A stretch of 5,790 nt of DNA from Methylomarinum sp. (lineage in GTDB: Bacteria > Pseudomonadota > Gammaproteobacteria > Methylococcales > Methylomonadaceae), in assembly GCA_013139755.1 (NCBI GenBank), contig WTAG01000485.1:1-5790 (forward strand). The letters are read 5' to 3'. A program made the position numbers and the translations under genes. The notes beneath the pieces are model-generated. The model did not search any database. It had not been told where the DNA came from and worked only from the letters and a program-made list of their open reading frames with translations. Position 1 is the stretch's first letter; each line of letters begins with the position of its first letter. Shown piece by piece: positions 1-5,790 of the stretch.

Positions 1-230
1 CGCTACAATGCTGGTTAGCCTGGAATATGCAAAGTATTTTTACTCATGCTGAGACAAGTGAAGAGTTGTTATTTATTTTGATTGCTCAGAGACGAATTGG
101 AAACCGTTCGGGGCGAATAGAGCCTCGGGCAGTAAAAAGGAGGCCAAAATCATTTTCATTACTTACAAAACCTAGAAATGAAGCAAGAGCAGATATTAAA
201 AAGAATGGTCATCCAAAGAAAGCTAAGTAA
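1..230 (+). CDS. IS4-family transposase, C-terminal end (partial at window edge)
   Basis: This frame is open from the first base (first full codon at 3) to a TAA at 228-230, giving about 75 visible residues. The start lies outside the window. The tail has the basic motif EPRAVKRRPK followed by LLTKPR and a lysine-rich end (GHPKKAK), which I recognise as the typical C-terminus of IS4-type DDE transposases. The upstream LQCWLAW stretch also fits that family. The catalytic DDE/YREK region would lie outside the window, so I cannot say whether the gene is intact or only a remnant. An internal ATG at 27 could be taken as a start, but in-frame coding homologous to the family continues upstream of it, so 27 is unlikely to be the true start. 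The gene has no evident functional link to the metabolic genes downstream. Confidence 0.8.
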   Translation, partial: LQCWLAWNMQSIFTHAETSEELLFILIAQRRIGNRSGRIEPRAVKRRPKSFSLLTKPRNEARADIKKNGHPKKAK

Positions 231-259
231 GCCTTTGTTATTGAAATGTTTATTGTCTT

Positions 260-361
260 AAGTAAGTGCCATTCGAAGTGCCATTCGGGTCAGGCCTTAC
301 AATTTACACTTTTATTTTAGAGTGAATGTTAAATGTAAGGCCGACCCCAATGTCATTACTT
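260..361. repeat. Imperfect palindromic repeat, REP/MITE-like
   Basis: The left arm (about 260-310) and right arm (about 321-361) are imperfect inverted copies separated by roughly 10 nt. The best-matched core is GGCCTTACA at 293-301 against TGTAAGGCC at 334-342. It is flanked by CATTCGGGTC on the left and the complement of CATTGGGGTC on the right. The outer ends also match: AAGTAA at 260-265 against TTACTT at 356-361. From memory, GGGTCAGGCCTTACA-type sequences recur as short dispersed palindromes in gammaproteobacteria, sometimes near REP-associated (RAYT) transposases. No such transposase gene is visible here, so this would be a non-autonomous copy. An alternative is that part of the left arm is the terminal repeat of the neighbouring IS4-type element. 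Confidence 0.6.
264..287. repeat. 12-bp perfect tandem duplication
   Basis: AAGTGCCATTCG occurs twice in direct succession, at 264-275 and 276-287. The right arm of the surrounding palindrome contains only one counterpart, so the extra copy is an insertion in the left arm. The size is compatible with an IS4-family target-site duplication left behind after imprecise excision. Replication slippage, or an IS end abutting the palindrome, are alternatives. Confidence 0.85.
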
Positions 362-363
362 GG

Positions 364-392
364 TTGACATGATTTATTCTAGTAAACAGAAT
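364..392 (+). promoter_or_regulatory. Candidate sigma-70 promoter for the phosphoketolase gene
   Basis: A perfect -35 consensus TTGACA sits at 364-369. With an ideal 17-bp spacer, the -10 position is CAGAAT at 387-392, matching TATAAT at four of six bases, including the conserved second A and final T. Transcription would start near 399, giving a leader of about 200 nt. The -35 box lies only two bases beyond the palindromic repeat that ends at 361. The -10 is imperfect and no transcript data are available, so this remains a prediction. Confidence 0.45.
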
Positions 393-399
393 CTGTTTA
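383..399. promoter_or_regulatory. 17-bp dyad over the -10 region, candidate operator
   Basis: TAAACAGA at 383-390 is the exact reverse complement of TCTGTTTA at 392-399, with one central base (A391). The dyad covers the predicted -10 hexamer and the likely transcription start. A bound dimeric repressor would therefore block initiation from the TTGACA promoter. The short one-base centre suits a DNA operator better than an RNA hairpin. I do not recognise the motif as the site of a particular regulator. Confidence 0.4.
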
Positions 400-601
400 A
401 TATATATTGTAGGTAAGCTTAGCTCAGAATAACAGTTAGGGTATAGAATCTAATAGCTTCTGAAAGCCACTATCAGACCTTCAAGCTTTAGGGTGTTATA
501 AAAACCGTATTCCTGGACAGATTCTCAGTTGCCTGTTCAATCTTTAATATTTCCATAAATGCATTATTTTTTAATTTGTACTGCTTTCGGGAGTTTAGTT
601 T
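400..601 (+). promoter_or_regulatory. AT-rich leader of the phosphoketolase gene
   Basis: This is about 200 nt with no convincing gene. It can form one modest stem in which 450-464 pairs with 480-491 (12 pairs, two small bulges, about 15-nt loop). It also carries two further AGANTCT sites, at 445-451 and 519-525, matching the core of the dyad at 383-399. A strong Shine-Dalgarno, CGGGAG at 588-593, lies 8 nt before the ATG at 602 and fixes the phosphoketolase start. I recognise no known riboswitch or intrinsic terminator in it. Confidence 0.4.
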
Positions 602-2986
602 ATGAATACCATTAATAATCAGCCGTTATCAAGCGATGAACTGGAAAAAATCCATGCTTATTGGCGAGCTGCAAACTATTTATCAGTTGGGCAGATTTAT
701 TTATTAGATAACCCCTTATTGCGTGAACCACTCACTATTGAGCACGTTAAACCCCGATTATTGGGGCACTGGGGGACGACACCCGGCCTGAATTTTATCT
801 ATGCCCATATGAACCGTGTGATTAAACAGCAGGATTTGGACATGATCTATATTGCCGGTCCGGGACACGGCGGCCCGGGGCTAGTTGCAAATACCTGGCT
901 GGAAGGAACCTACAGTGAGTATTACCCCAATATTTCTGAAGATGCGCATGGAATGCAGAAATTGTTTAAGCAATTCAGTTTCCCGGGGGGCATACCCAGC
1001 CATGTGGCACCGGAAACGCCAGGTTCTATTCATGAAGGCGGGGAGTTGGGATATGCAGTCTCACATGCTTATGGCGCAATTTTTGATAACCCAGATTTAA
1101 TTGTCTGTTGTGTAGTCGGTGATGGAGAAGCGGAAACCGGGCCGTTAGCGACTTCCTGGCATTCCAATAAATTTATTAATCCTGCACGTGATGGTGCTGT
1201 ATTACCGATTTTACATCTGAATGGTTACAAAATTGCCAGTCCGACTATCCTGTCGCGTATACCCAAGGAGGAGCTTGAGAGTTTGTTTATCGGCTACGGT
1301 TATAAACCCTATTTTGTCGAAGGGTCTGATCCTGATTTAATGCACCAGAAAATGGCGGCTACTGTGGATACGATTATTGCTGAAATCAAGGAGATACAGC
1401 GGCAAGCGCGTAGTGGGGGAGAAGTAACCCGTCCAAAATGGCCATTAATTATTTTGCGTTCGCCTAAAGGCTGGACTGGGCCAAAAGAAGTGGATGGATT
1501 GAAGACTGAAGATTTCTGGCGCTCGCACCAGGTGCCTTTTTCAGCAGTACGGGAAAACCCTGAGCATTTACAGCTATTGGAAACATGGCTGAAAAGCTAC
1601 AAAGCCGAAGAACTTTTTGATGGTAACGGTACATTTTTAGCCGAATTAAAAGCCCAGGCCCCGACTGGTGTAAAACGAATGAGCGACAATAGCCAGGCTA
1701 ATGGTGGATTGTTACTGAAGGATTTACACATGCCGGCATTTGCCGAATATGCCATTGATGTTCCGGCACCAGGTGCTGTCATAGCCGAGGCAACACGCGT
1801 TCAGGGTGCTTTTTTGCGTGATGTGATGAAGTTGAATATGGATGAAAAAAATTTCCGCCTGTTTGGACCGGATGAGACCGCCTCCAACCGCTGGTCAGCT
1901 GCTTTTGAAGTCACCGATCGAACCTGGATGGATGCGACAATACCGGAAGATGATCATTTGTCCCAGGATGGCAGGGTCATGGAGATTCTGTCCGAACATA
2001 CTTGTCAGGGCTGGCTGGAAGGTTATTTACTGACTGGCAGGCATGGATTTTTCAATTGTTATGAAGCCTTTATCCATATCATTGATTCAATGTTCAACCA
2101 GCATGCAAAATGGTTGAAGACAACCAGCCAGGAAATTGAATGGCGTCGACCCATTGCATCATTAAACTATCTGCTGTCTTCTCATGTCTGGCGACAGGAT
2201 CACAATGGTTTTTCACATCAGGACCCCGGATTTATAGATCATGTGGTGAACAAAAAATCATCAGTTATTCGTGTCTATCTGCCAGCCGATGCCAATACAT
2301 TGCTTTCAGTCACAGATCACTGTCTGCGTAGTCGTAACTATATCAATGTGATTGTCGCCGGAAAACAGCCTTCTGAGCAATGGTTGAGTATGGATGAAGC
2401 GATTAAACATTGTAGTAGCGGTATTGGTATATGGGGATGGGCAAGTAATGATCAGGAAGATGGTGAACCGGATGTGGTCATGGCCTGTGCCGGTGATGTG
2501 CCGACACTGGAAACCCTGGCGGCAGTATCTATTCTTCGGGATCTGATTCCAAAGTTAAAAATCAGGGTAGTTAATGTGGTAGATTTGATGAAGCTATCAC
2601 CTAAAGAGGAGCATCCACATGGCTTAACGGATCGTCAGTTTGATGATATTTTTACTACTGACACCCCTGTGATTTTTGCTTATCATGGCTATCCATGGCT
2701 GATTCATCGTTTAACCTACCGACGCACCAATCATCAAAATATTCATGTGCGTGGTTACAAGGAAGAAGGCACTACTTCAACTCCATTTGATATGGTGGTG
2801 ATGAATGATCTGGACCGTTTTCATCTGGTTAGCGATGTCGTGGATCGCGTTCCCAGTCTTCGTCATCGTGCCGCTTATGTTAAGCAAGAAATGCGAGATA
2901 AGCTGATTGAGCATAAACAGTACGTACAAGAATATGGTGAAGATATGCCGGAAGTAAGTAACTGGAAATGGAACAGCGATAACTAA
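602..2986 (+). CDS. xfp: Phosphoketolase (xylulose-5-P / fructose-6-P), thiamine diphosphate-dependent
   Basis: This cytosolic enzyme uses inorganic phosphate to cleave xylulose-5-phosphate (and in many members fructose-6-phosphate) to acetyl-phosphate plus glyceraldehyde-3-phosphate (or erythrose-4-phosphate). At 794 aa it is full length for the family. An N-terminal ThDP-binding domain spans about 10-370, a middle pyrimidine-binding domain about 385-590 and a C-terminal domain about 595-790. Visible motifs are GHWGTTPG (His56), GPGHGGP (His89), HEGGELG (144-150), the Mg/ThDP motif GDGEAETG (173-180) with HLNGYKI (205-211), [10 protein letters not shown] (421-430), LSEH (Glu465), [13 protein letters not shown] (His534, His539) and AGKQP (Lys588). 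Aligned from memory to the bifidobacterial enzyme, these correspond to His64, His97, Glu479, His548 and His553, so the active site looks intact. The start is supported by CGGGAG 8 nt upstream. Substrate preference between the C5 and C6 sugar cannot be read from the sequence. It is the first metabolic gene here, followed by glycogen-breakdown genes. Confidence 0.97.
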   Translation: MNTINNQPLSSDELEKIHAYWRAANYLSVGQIYLLDNPLLREPLTIEHVKPRLLGHWGTTPGLNFIYAHMNRVIKQQDLDMIYIAGPGHGGPGLVANTWLEGTYSEYYPNISEDAHGMQKLFKQFSFPGGIPSHVAPETPGSIHEGGELGYAVSHAYGAIFDNPDLIVCCVVGDGEAETGPLATSWHSNKFINPARDGAVLPILHLNGYKIASPTILSRIPKEELESLFIGYGYKPYFVEGSDPDLMHQKMAATVDTIIAEIKEIQRQARSGGEVTRPKWPLIILRSPKGWTGPKEVDGLKTEDFWRSHQVPFSAVRENPEHLQLLETWLKSYKAEELFDGNGTFLAELKAQAPTGVKRMSDNSQANGGLLLKDLHMPAFAEYAIDVPAPGAVIAEATRVQGAFLRDVMKLNMDEKNFRLFGPDETASNRWSAAFEVTDRTWMDATIPEDDHLSQDGRVMEILSEHTCQGWLEGYLLTGRHGFFNCYEAFIHIIDSMFNQHAKWLKTTSQEIEWRRPIASLNYLLSSHVWRQDHNGFSHQDPGFIDHVVNKKSSVIRVYLPADANTLLSVTDHCLRSRNYINVIVAGKQPSEQWLSMDEAIKHCSSGIGIWGWASNDQEDGEPDVVMACAGDVPTLETLAAVSILRDLIPKLKIRVVNVVDLMKLSPKEEHPHGLTDRQFDDIFTTDTPVIFAYHGYPWLIHRLTYRRTNHQNIHVRGYKEEGTTSTPFDMVVMNDLDRFHLVSDVVDRVPSLRHRAAYVKQEMRDKLIEHKQYVQEYGEDMPEVSNWKWNSDN

Positions 2987-3052
2987 ACAATTTTTGCTTA
3001 AGTATGAGTAAAAAATGCTTCGTCAATTTTATTTTTCAATTACTGAAAGGTT

Positions 3053-3083
3053 CGTCTGCCAGTCCATAAAGGGCTGGCAGACG
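3053..3083 (+). terminator. Strong intergenic hairpin: weak terminator, attenuator or 3'-end stabiliser
   Basis: CGTCTGCCAG at 3053-3062 pairs perfectly with CTGGCAGACG at 3074-3083. Three more pairs, one of them G-U, extend the stem inward to a 5-nt ATAAA loop, making a 13-bp GC-rich stem. The bases that follow (TACTAATTTC) are not a proper U-run, so efficient intrinsic termination is doubtful. The structure may instead protect the phosphoketolase mRNA 3' end or partly uncouple it from the glycogen phosphorylase gene. It could also be a dispersed palindromic repeat. Confidence 0.6.
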
Positions 3084-3129
3084 TACTAATTTCATGCTCA
3101 TTCCTTATAGTGCTATTTAGCAATACCAT

Positions 3130-3134
3130 AGGAG
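3130..3134 (+). promoter_or_regulatory. Ribosome binding site of the glycogen phosphorylase gene
   Basis: AGGAG lies 6 nt before the ATG at 3141, a near-ideal Shine-Dalgarno that fixes this start. TATAGT at 3106-3111 could serve as a -10 for an internal promoter, but no good -35 accompanies it, so I do not annotate one. Confidence 0.75.
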
Positions 3135-3140
3135 AAAAAT

Positions 3141-5627
3141 ATGAAACAGAGTAAAAACCAAGCAACAATTGAAGATGATCGCACTGGAGTCAGTGTACCC
3201 ACACTGATTCGAGCTATCGAAGATAATATGTTCTATGTACAGGGGAAATTTAAAGCTACAGCTACCAAAAATGATCAATACCTTGCAGTTGCTTATACGG
3301 TTCGTGATCGTTTACTGCGACGCTGGATTGATTCCATCGAAACCTATATAAAAAACGATGTCAGAGTGGTTTGTTATTTTTCTGCTGAATTTCTGCTGGG
3401 GCCTCATTTACACAATAATTTAATCAACCTTGATTTATTTGAGCCCATGCAGAAAGCAGTGGCCTCTTATGATGCCCGGCTGGAAAATCTGATTGAACAG
3501 GAAGGAGAGCCAGGACTGGGCAATGGCGGTCTAGGACGTCTCGCAGCTTGTTACATGGATTCTCTTGCCAGCCTACAGATACCGGCTATAGGTTATGGTA
3601 TCCGCTATGAATATGGCATTTTCGGTCAGGAAATTCAGGATGGCTGGCAGGTCGAAATCACTGATAAATGGCTGCATCTTGGAAATCCCTGGGAACTGTA
3701 CCGTCCGGAGCGTACTTATGAAGTAAAGTATGGTGGACATACCGAAATCCTTGAGGATGATCAAGGTTGTTTTCGCGTCCGCTGGGTACCAAACCGTGTG
3801 GTGTTGGGCGTAGCTTATGATACTCCGATTCTGGGTTACAAAGTCAACAGCGCTAATCTATTGCGACTCTGGTCTGCTCAGGCACCTGAATCTTTTGACT
3901 TTCAGGACTTCAATGTCGGTGACTACATGGGAGCGGTGCAGGAAAAAATGGATTCGGAAAATATTACCAAGATTCTTTATCCGAATGATGATACTGATCA
4001 GGGTAAACGCCTGCGTCTACAACAGCAATACTTCTTTGTTTCCTGTTCTCTGCAGGACATGATTGCCATCCAGTTGCAAATTGGCGGTTCTCTGGATGAT
4101 TTTCATAAGCGCTTTGCCAGTCAGATGAATGACACTCATCCATCGATTGCAGTAGTCGAATTGATGCGCCTGTTAATGGATGTGCATGATATGGGCTGGG
4201 ACCAGGCCTGGAATATTACCCGCCACACTTTTGCCTATACCAACCATACATTGTTACCAGAAGCGCTTGAGACCTGGTCTTTACCCTTGTTTCAGAGTGT
4301 GCTGCCCAGACATCTGGAAATTATTTATGAAATCAATCGGCATTTCCTCGACGAGGTTCGAACTCAATTCCCTGACGATAATGAACGCCTGGCCAGAATG
4401 TCCTTGATAGATGAGACAGGTGAAAAATCTGTTCGTATGGCGAATCTGGCTTGTGTTGGTAGTCATGCCGTTAATGGCGTTGCTGAATTACACACAAAGT
4501 TGCTGACTGCCAATATACTGCATGATTTCTATGAAATGTCTCCGGAGAAATTTAGCAACAAAACTAACGGCGTGACACCACGTCGCTGGATGGTGGTGAG
4601 TAACCCCAGGCTGTCAGCTTTGATCACGGAAAAAATTGGTGACAGCTGGATTACCGACTTGAATGAACTTATAAAGCTGGAAGATTTTGTAGATGATGAA
4701 AAATTCATATCTAGCTGGCGCCAGGTAAAACTGGATAATAAAAAGGAACAGGCTGCTTTTGCCTTTGATCGCACCGGTGTAGAGTTAAATCCGGAATCAC
4801 TGTTTGATGTGCAGGTAAAAAGATTACACGAATATAAACGTCAACTCCTGAATGTCTTGCATATCACCACTTTGTATAACCGCATCAAGCAAAATCCGGA
4901 TATTGACATTGTCCCCCGCACTTTTGTGTTTGGCGGCAAAGCGGCGCCGGGCTATTTTATGGCCAAATTGATTATCAAACTGATTACGTCAGTGGCTGAC
5001 GTGGTCAACAATGACCCGGATGTTCGCAGGCGGCTAAAGGTAGTCTTTATCCCAAACTATAATGTTAAACTGGGGCATCGGGTTTATCCCATGGCCGATC
5101 TATCTGAACAAATTTCCACTGCAGGCCTGGAAGCTTCGGGAACTGGCAACATGAAGTTTTCAATGAATGGGGCGCTGACTATCGGTACGCTGGATGGCGC
5201 TAATATAGAGATCAGAGAGGAAGTCGGGGAAGATAATTTCTTTCTATTTGGTCTGACGGCTCAGGAAGTCGTTGATTTCAAAACTCAAGGTTATAACCCC
5301 AGGAGTTACTACGAAGATAACGAAGCACTCAGCTTAGTGCTGGATCGAATCCGGGAGGGTTATTTTTCCCACGGCGATGCTAATCTATTTTTGCCACTGG
5401 TGGATGAGTTATTGAATCACGATCAATATATGCTGTTAGCGGATTATCAGTCCTATATTGACGCTCAGGATAAAGTCAGCGAAACCTGGCGCGATCAGGA
5501 GCTATGGACCCGTATGTCAATTTTGAATGTTGCACGAATGGGAAAATTCTCCTCAGACCGGGCAATTCAGGATTATTGCCAGGATATTTGGAAAGTAAAA
5601 CCGGTTCCGGTGGCATCCACTGAGTAA
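3141..5627 (+). CDS. glgP: Glycogen/alpha-glucan phosphorylase (GT35, PLP-dependent)
   Basis: This cytosolic enzyme releases glucose-1-phosphate from the non-reducing ends of alpha-1,4-glucan chains using inorganic phosphate. The 828-aa length is normal for the family. Hallmarks seen in order are GNGGLGRLAACYMDSLASL (127-145), NDTHP (330-334), YTNHTLLPEALE (366-377, His369), KTNGVTPRRW (474-483), QVKRLHEYKRQLLN (558-571, with Lys560, Arg561 and Lys566), FGGKAAPGY (597-605), and EASGTGNMKFSMNGA (664-678). Lys672 is the expected pyridoxal-phosphate Schiff-base lysine. His369, Lys560, Arg561, Lys566, Glu664 and Lys672 all sit at a constant offset of eight from the rabbit-muscle residues 377, 568, 569, 574, 672 and 680, as I recall them. 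That argues for an intact, collinear catalytic core. The N-terminal region has SAEFLLGPHLHNNL (81-94) where common family members have a SLEFxMGR-type sequence, suggesting a particular bacterial subgroup. The gene is 154 nt after phosphoketolase and 11 nt before a debranching-enzyme gene, so it is probably operonic with the latter. Confidence 0.97.
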   Translation: MKQSKNQATIEDDRTGVSVPTLIRAIEDNMFYVQGKFKATATKNDQYLAVAYTVRDRLLRRWIDSIETYIKNDVRVVCYFSAEFLLGPHLHNNLINLDLFEPMQKAVASYDARLENLIEQEGEPGLGNGGLGRLAACYMDSLASLQIPAIGYGIRYEYGIFGQEIQDGWQVEITDKWLHLGNPWELYRPERTYEVKYGGHTEILEDDQGCFRVRWVPNRVVLGVAYDTPILGYKVNSANLLRLWSAQAPESFDFQDFNVGDYMGAVQEKMDSENITKILYPNDDTDQGKRLRLQQQYFFVSCSLQDMIAIQLQIGGSLDDFHKRFASQMNDTHPSIAVVELMRLLMDVHDMGWDQAWNITRHTFAYTNHTLLPEALETWSLPLFQSVLPRHLEIIYEINRHFLDEVRTQFPDDNERLARMSLIDETGEKSVRMANLACVGSHAVNGVAELHTKLLTANILHDFYEMSPEKFSNKTNGVTPRRWMVVSNPRLSALITEKIGDSWITDLNELIKLEDFVDDEKFISSWRQVKLDNKKEQAAFAFDRTGVELNPESLFDVQVKRLHEYKRQLLNVLHITTLYNRIKQNPDIDIVPRTFVFGGKAAPGYFMAKLIIKLITSVADVVNNDPDVRRRLKVVFIPNYNVKLGHRVYPMADLSEQISTAGLEASGTGNMKFSMNGALTIGTLDGANIEIREEVGEDNFFLFGLTAQEVVDFKTQGYNPRSYYEDNEALSLVLDRIREGYFSHGDANLFLPLVDELLNHDQYMLLADYQSYIDAQDKVSETWRDQELWTRMSILNVARMGKFSSDRAIQDYCQDIWKVKPVPVASTE

Positions 5628-5638
5628 ACTGCTCCTCT

Positions 5639-5790
5639 ATGCATATGAAAACATATTCGGTCAACATCGGACAACGTTATCCTGCAGGTGTCACCCCCGA
5701 AAAGAAAGGTGTCAACTTCTGCGTTTTTTCCCGGCATGCAACCGCTGTCCAGCTTCTGCTTTACGAGAACCCGGACTCCGGCAGTCCGTT
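5639..5790 (+). CDS. glgX: Glycogen debranching enzyme (GlgX/isoamylase type), N-terminal part
   Basis: An open frame begins with ATG at 5639, with a second ATG two codons later at 5645, and runs off the window after 50 codons. The residues RYPAGVTPEKKGVNFCVFSR (13-32) followed by HATAVQLLLY fit the N-terminal CBM48-type domain of GlgX/TreX/isoamylase proteins, whose pattern is a YPxGxT..GVNFxxFSxxA..VxLxLF. The family hydrolyses alpha-1,6 branch points of limit dextrins left by phosphorylase, so its place 11 nt after glycogen phosphorylase suits its function. There is no clear Shine-Dalgarno at the usual distance from either ATG. Translation may be coupled to termination of the upstream gene, and the choice between 5639 and 5645 is open. 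The catalytic GH13 domain is outside the window, so a branching enzyme or trehalohydrolase relative cannot be fully excluded. Confidence 0.85.
   Translation, partial: MHMKTYSVNIGQRYPAGVTPEKKGVNFCVFSRHATAVQLLLYENPDSGSP

Noticed and set aside
497..502. TATAAA as an alternative -10 hexamer nearer the phosphoketolase gene, and TAGAAT at 444-449 as another.
   Set aside because: Neither has a plausible -35 at the right distance (CAGACC and AGCTCA respectively), so the TTGACA promoter at 364 is the better candidate.
559..615. An 18-codon open frame in the leader (ATG at 559) that overlaps the phosphoketolase start in another frame, possibly a regulatory upstream ORF.
   Set aside because: It has no ribosome binding site, no regulatory codon run, and a composition no different from AT-rich non-coding DNA.
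2987..3050. An intrinsic terminator directly after the phosphoketolase stop, suggested by the runs of T.
   Set aside because: The T-rich stretches are not preceded by a GC-rich stem. The only possible pairing there (3000-3005 with 3015-3020) is six weak pairs.
3817..4062. An 81-residue + strand open frame overlapping glycogen phosphorylase in another frame (likewise 885-1100, 1842-2033, 2140-2331 and 4180-4407).
   Set aside because: The overlapping frames encode the conserved phosphorylase and phosphoketolase motifs. No frameshift signal or separate start site supports these.
4529..4774. An 81-residue antisense open frame within the glycogen phosphorylase gene, and similar ones at 1597-1782, 3573-3764, 4281-4466 and 5476-5667.
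   Set aside because: All lie wholly or almost wholly inside strongly supported coding genes on the opposite strand and show no recognisable family. They are by-products of codon structure.
1..5790. CRISPR array, tRNA, rRNA, phage, toxin-antitoxin or defence genes.
   Set aside because: I saw no regularly spaced repeats, no tRNA cloverleaf, and no such protein families. The window is almost filled by three conventional metabolic genes and a transposase end.

Overview
The window looks like ordinary chromosomal DNA from a proteobacterium, most likely a gamma- or betaproteobacterium of moderate GC with AT-rich intergenic regions. This rests on the style of the protein sequences and on a short palindromic repeat resembling those scattered through gammaproteobacterial genomes. 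I cannot name the genus. A methanotroph, nitrifier or sulfur oxidiser that stores glycogen would fit, but that is a guess.

Layout, all on the + strand. (1) Positions 1-230 hold the C-terminal end of an IS4-type transposase cut by the window edge. (2) Positions 231-601 are non-coding. They contain a 12-bp perfect tandem duplication inside an imperfect ~100-bp palindrome (260-361), then a candidate promoter (TTGACA at 364), a near-perfect dyad over its -10 region (383-399), and a ~200-nt leader ending in a good ribosome binding site. (3) Positions 602-2986 encode a full-length phosphoketolase (794 aa). (4) Positions 2987-3140 carry a strong 13-bp hairpin lacking a U-run. (5) Positions 3141-5627 encode a full-length glycogen phosphorylase (828 aa). 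(6) After 11 nt the N-terminus of a GlgX/isoamylase-type debranching enzyme begins at 5639 and runs off the window.

The three metabolic genes make biochemical sense together. Glycogen phosphorylase and debranching enzyme release glucose-1-phosphate using inorganic phosphate. After isomerisation to fructose-6-phosphate or xylulose-5-phosphate, phosphoketolase cleaves the sugar phosphate, again with inorganic phosphate, to acetyl-phosphate. This gives a route from stored glucan to a high-energy acetyl donor without spending ATP on sugar activation. The cluster is best read as a storage-carbon mobilisation module. The proteins are conventional family members with intact active sites. I see no evidence of a new defence, mobile or RNA-guided system. 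The least explained sequence is the 231-601 region upstream of the phosphoketolase gene.
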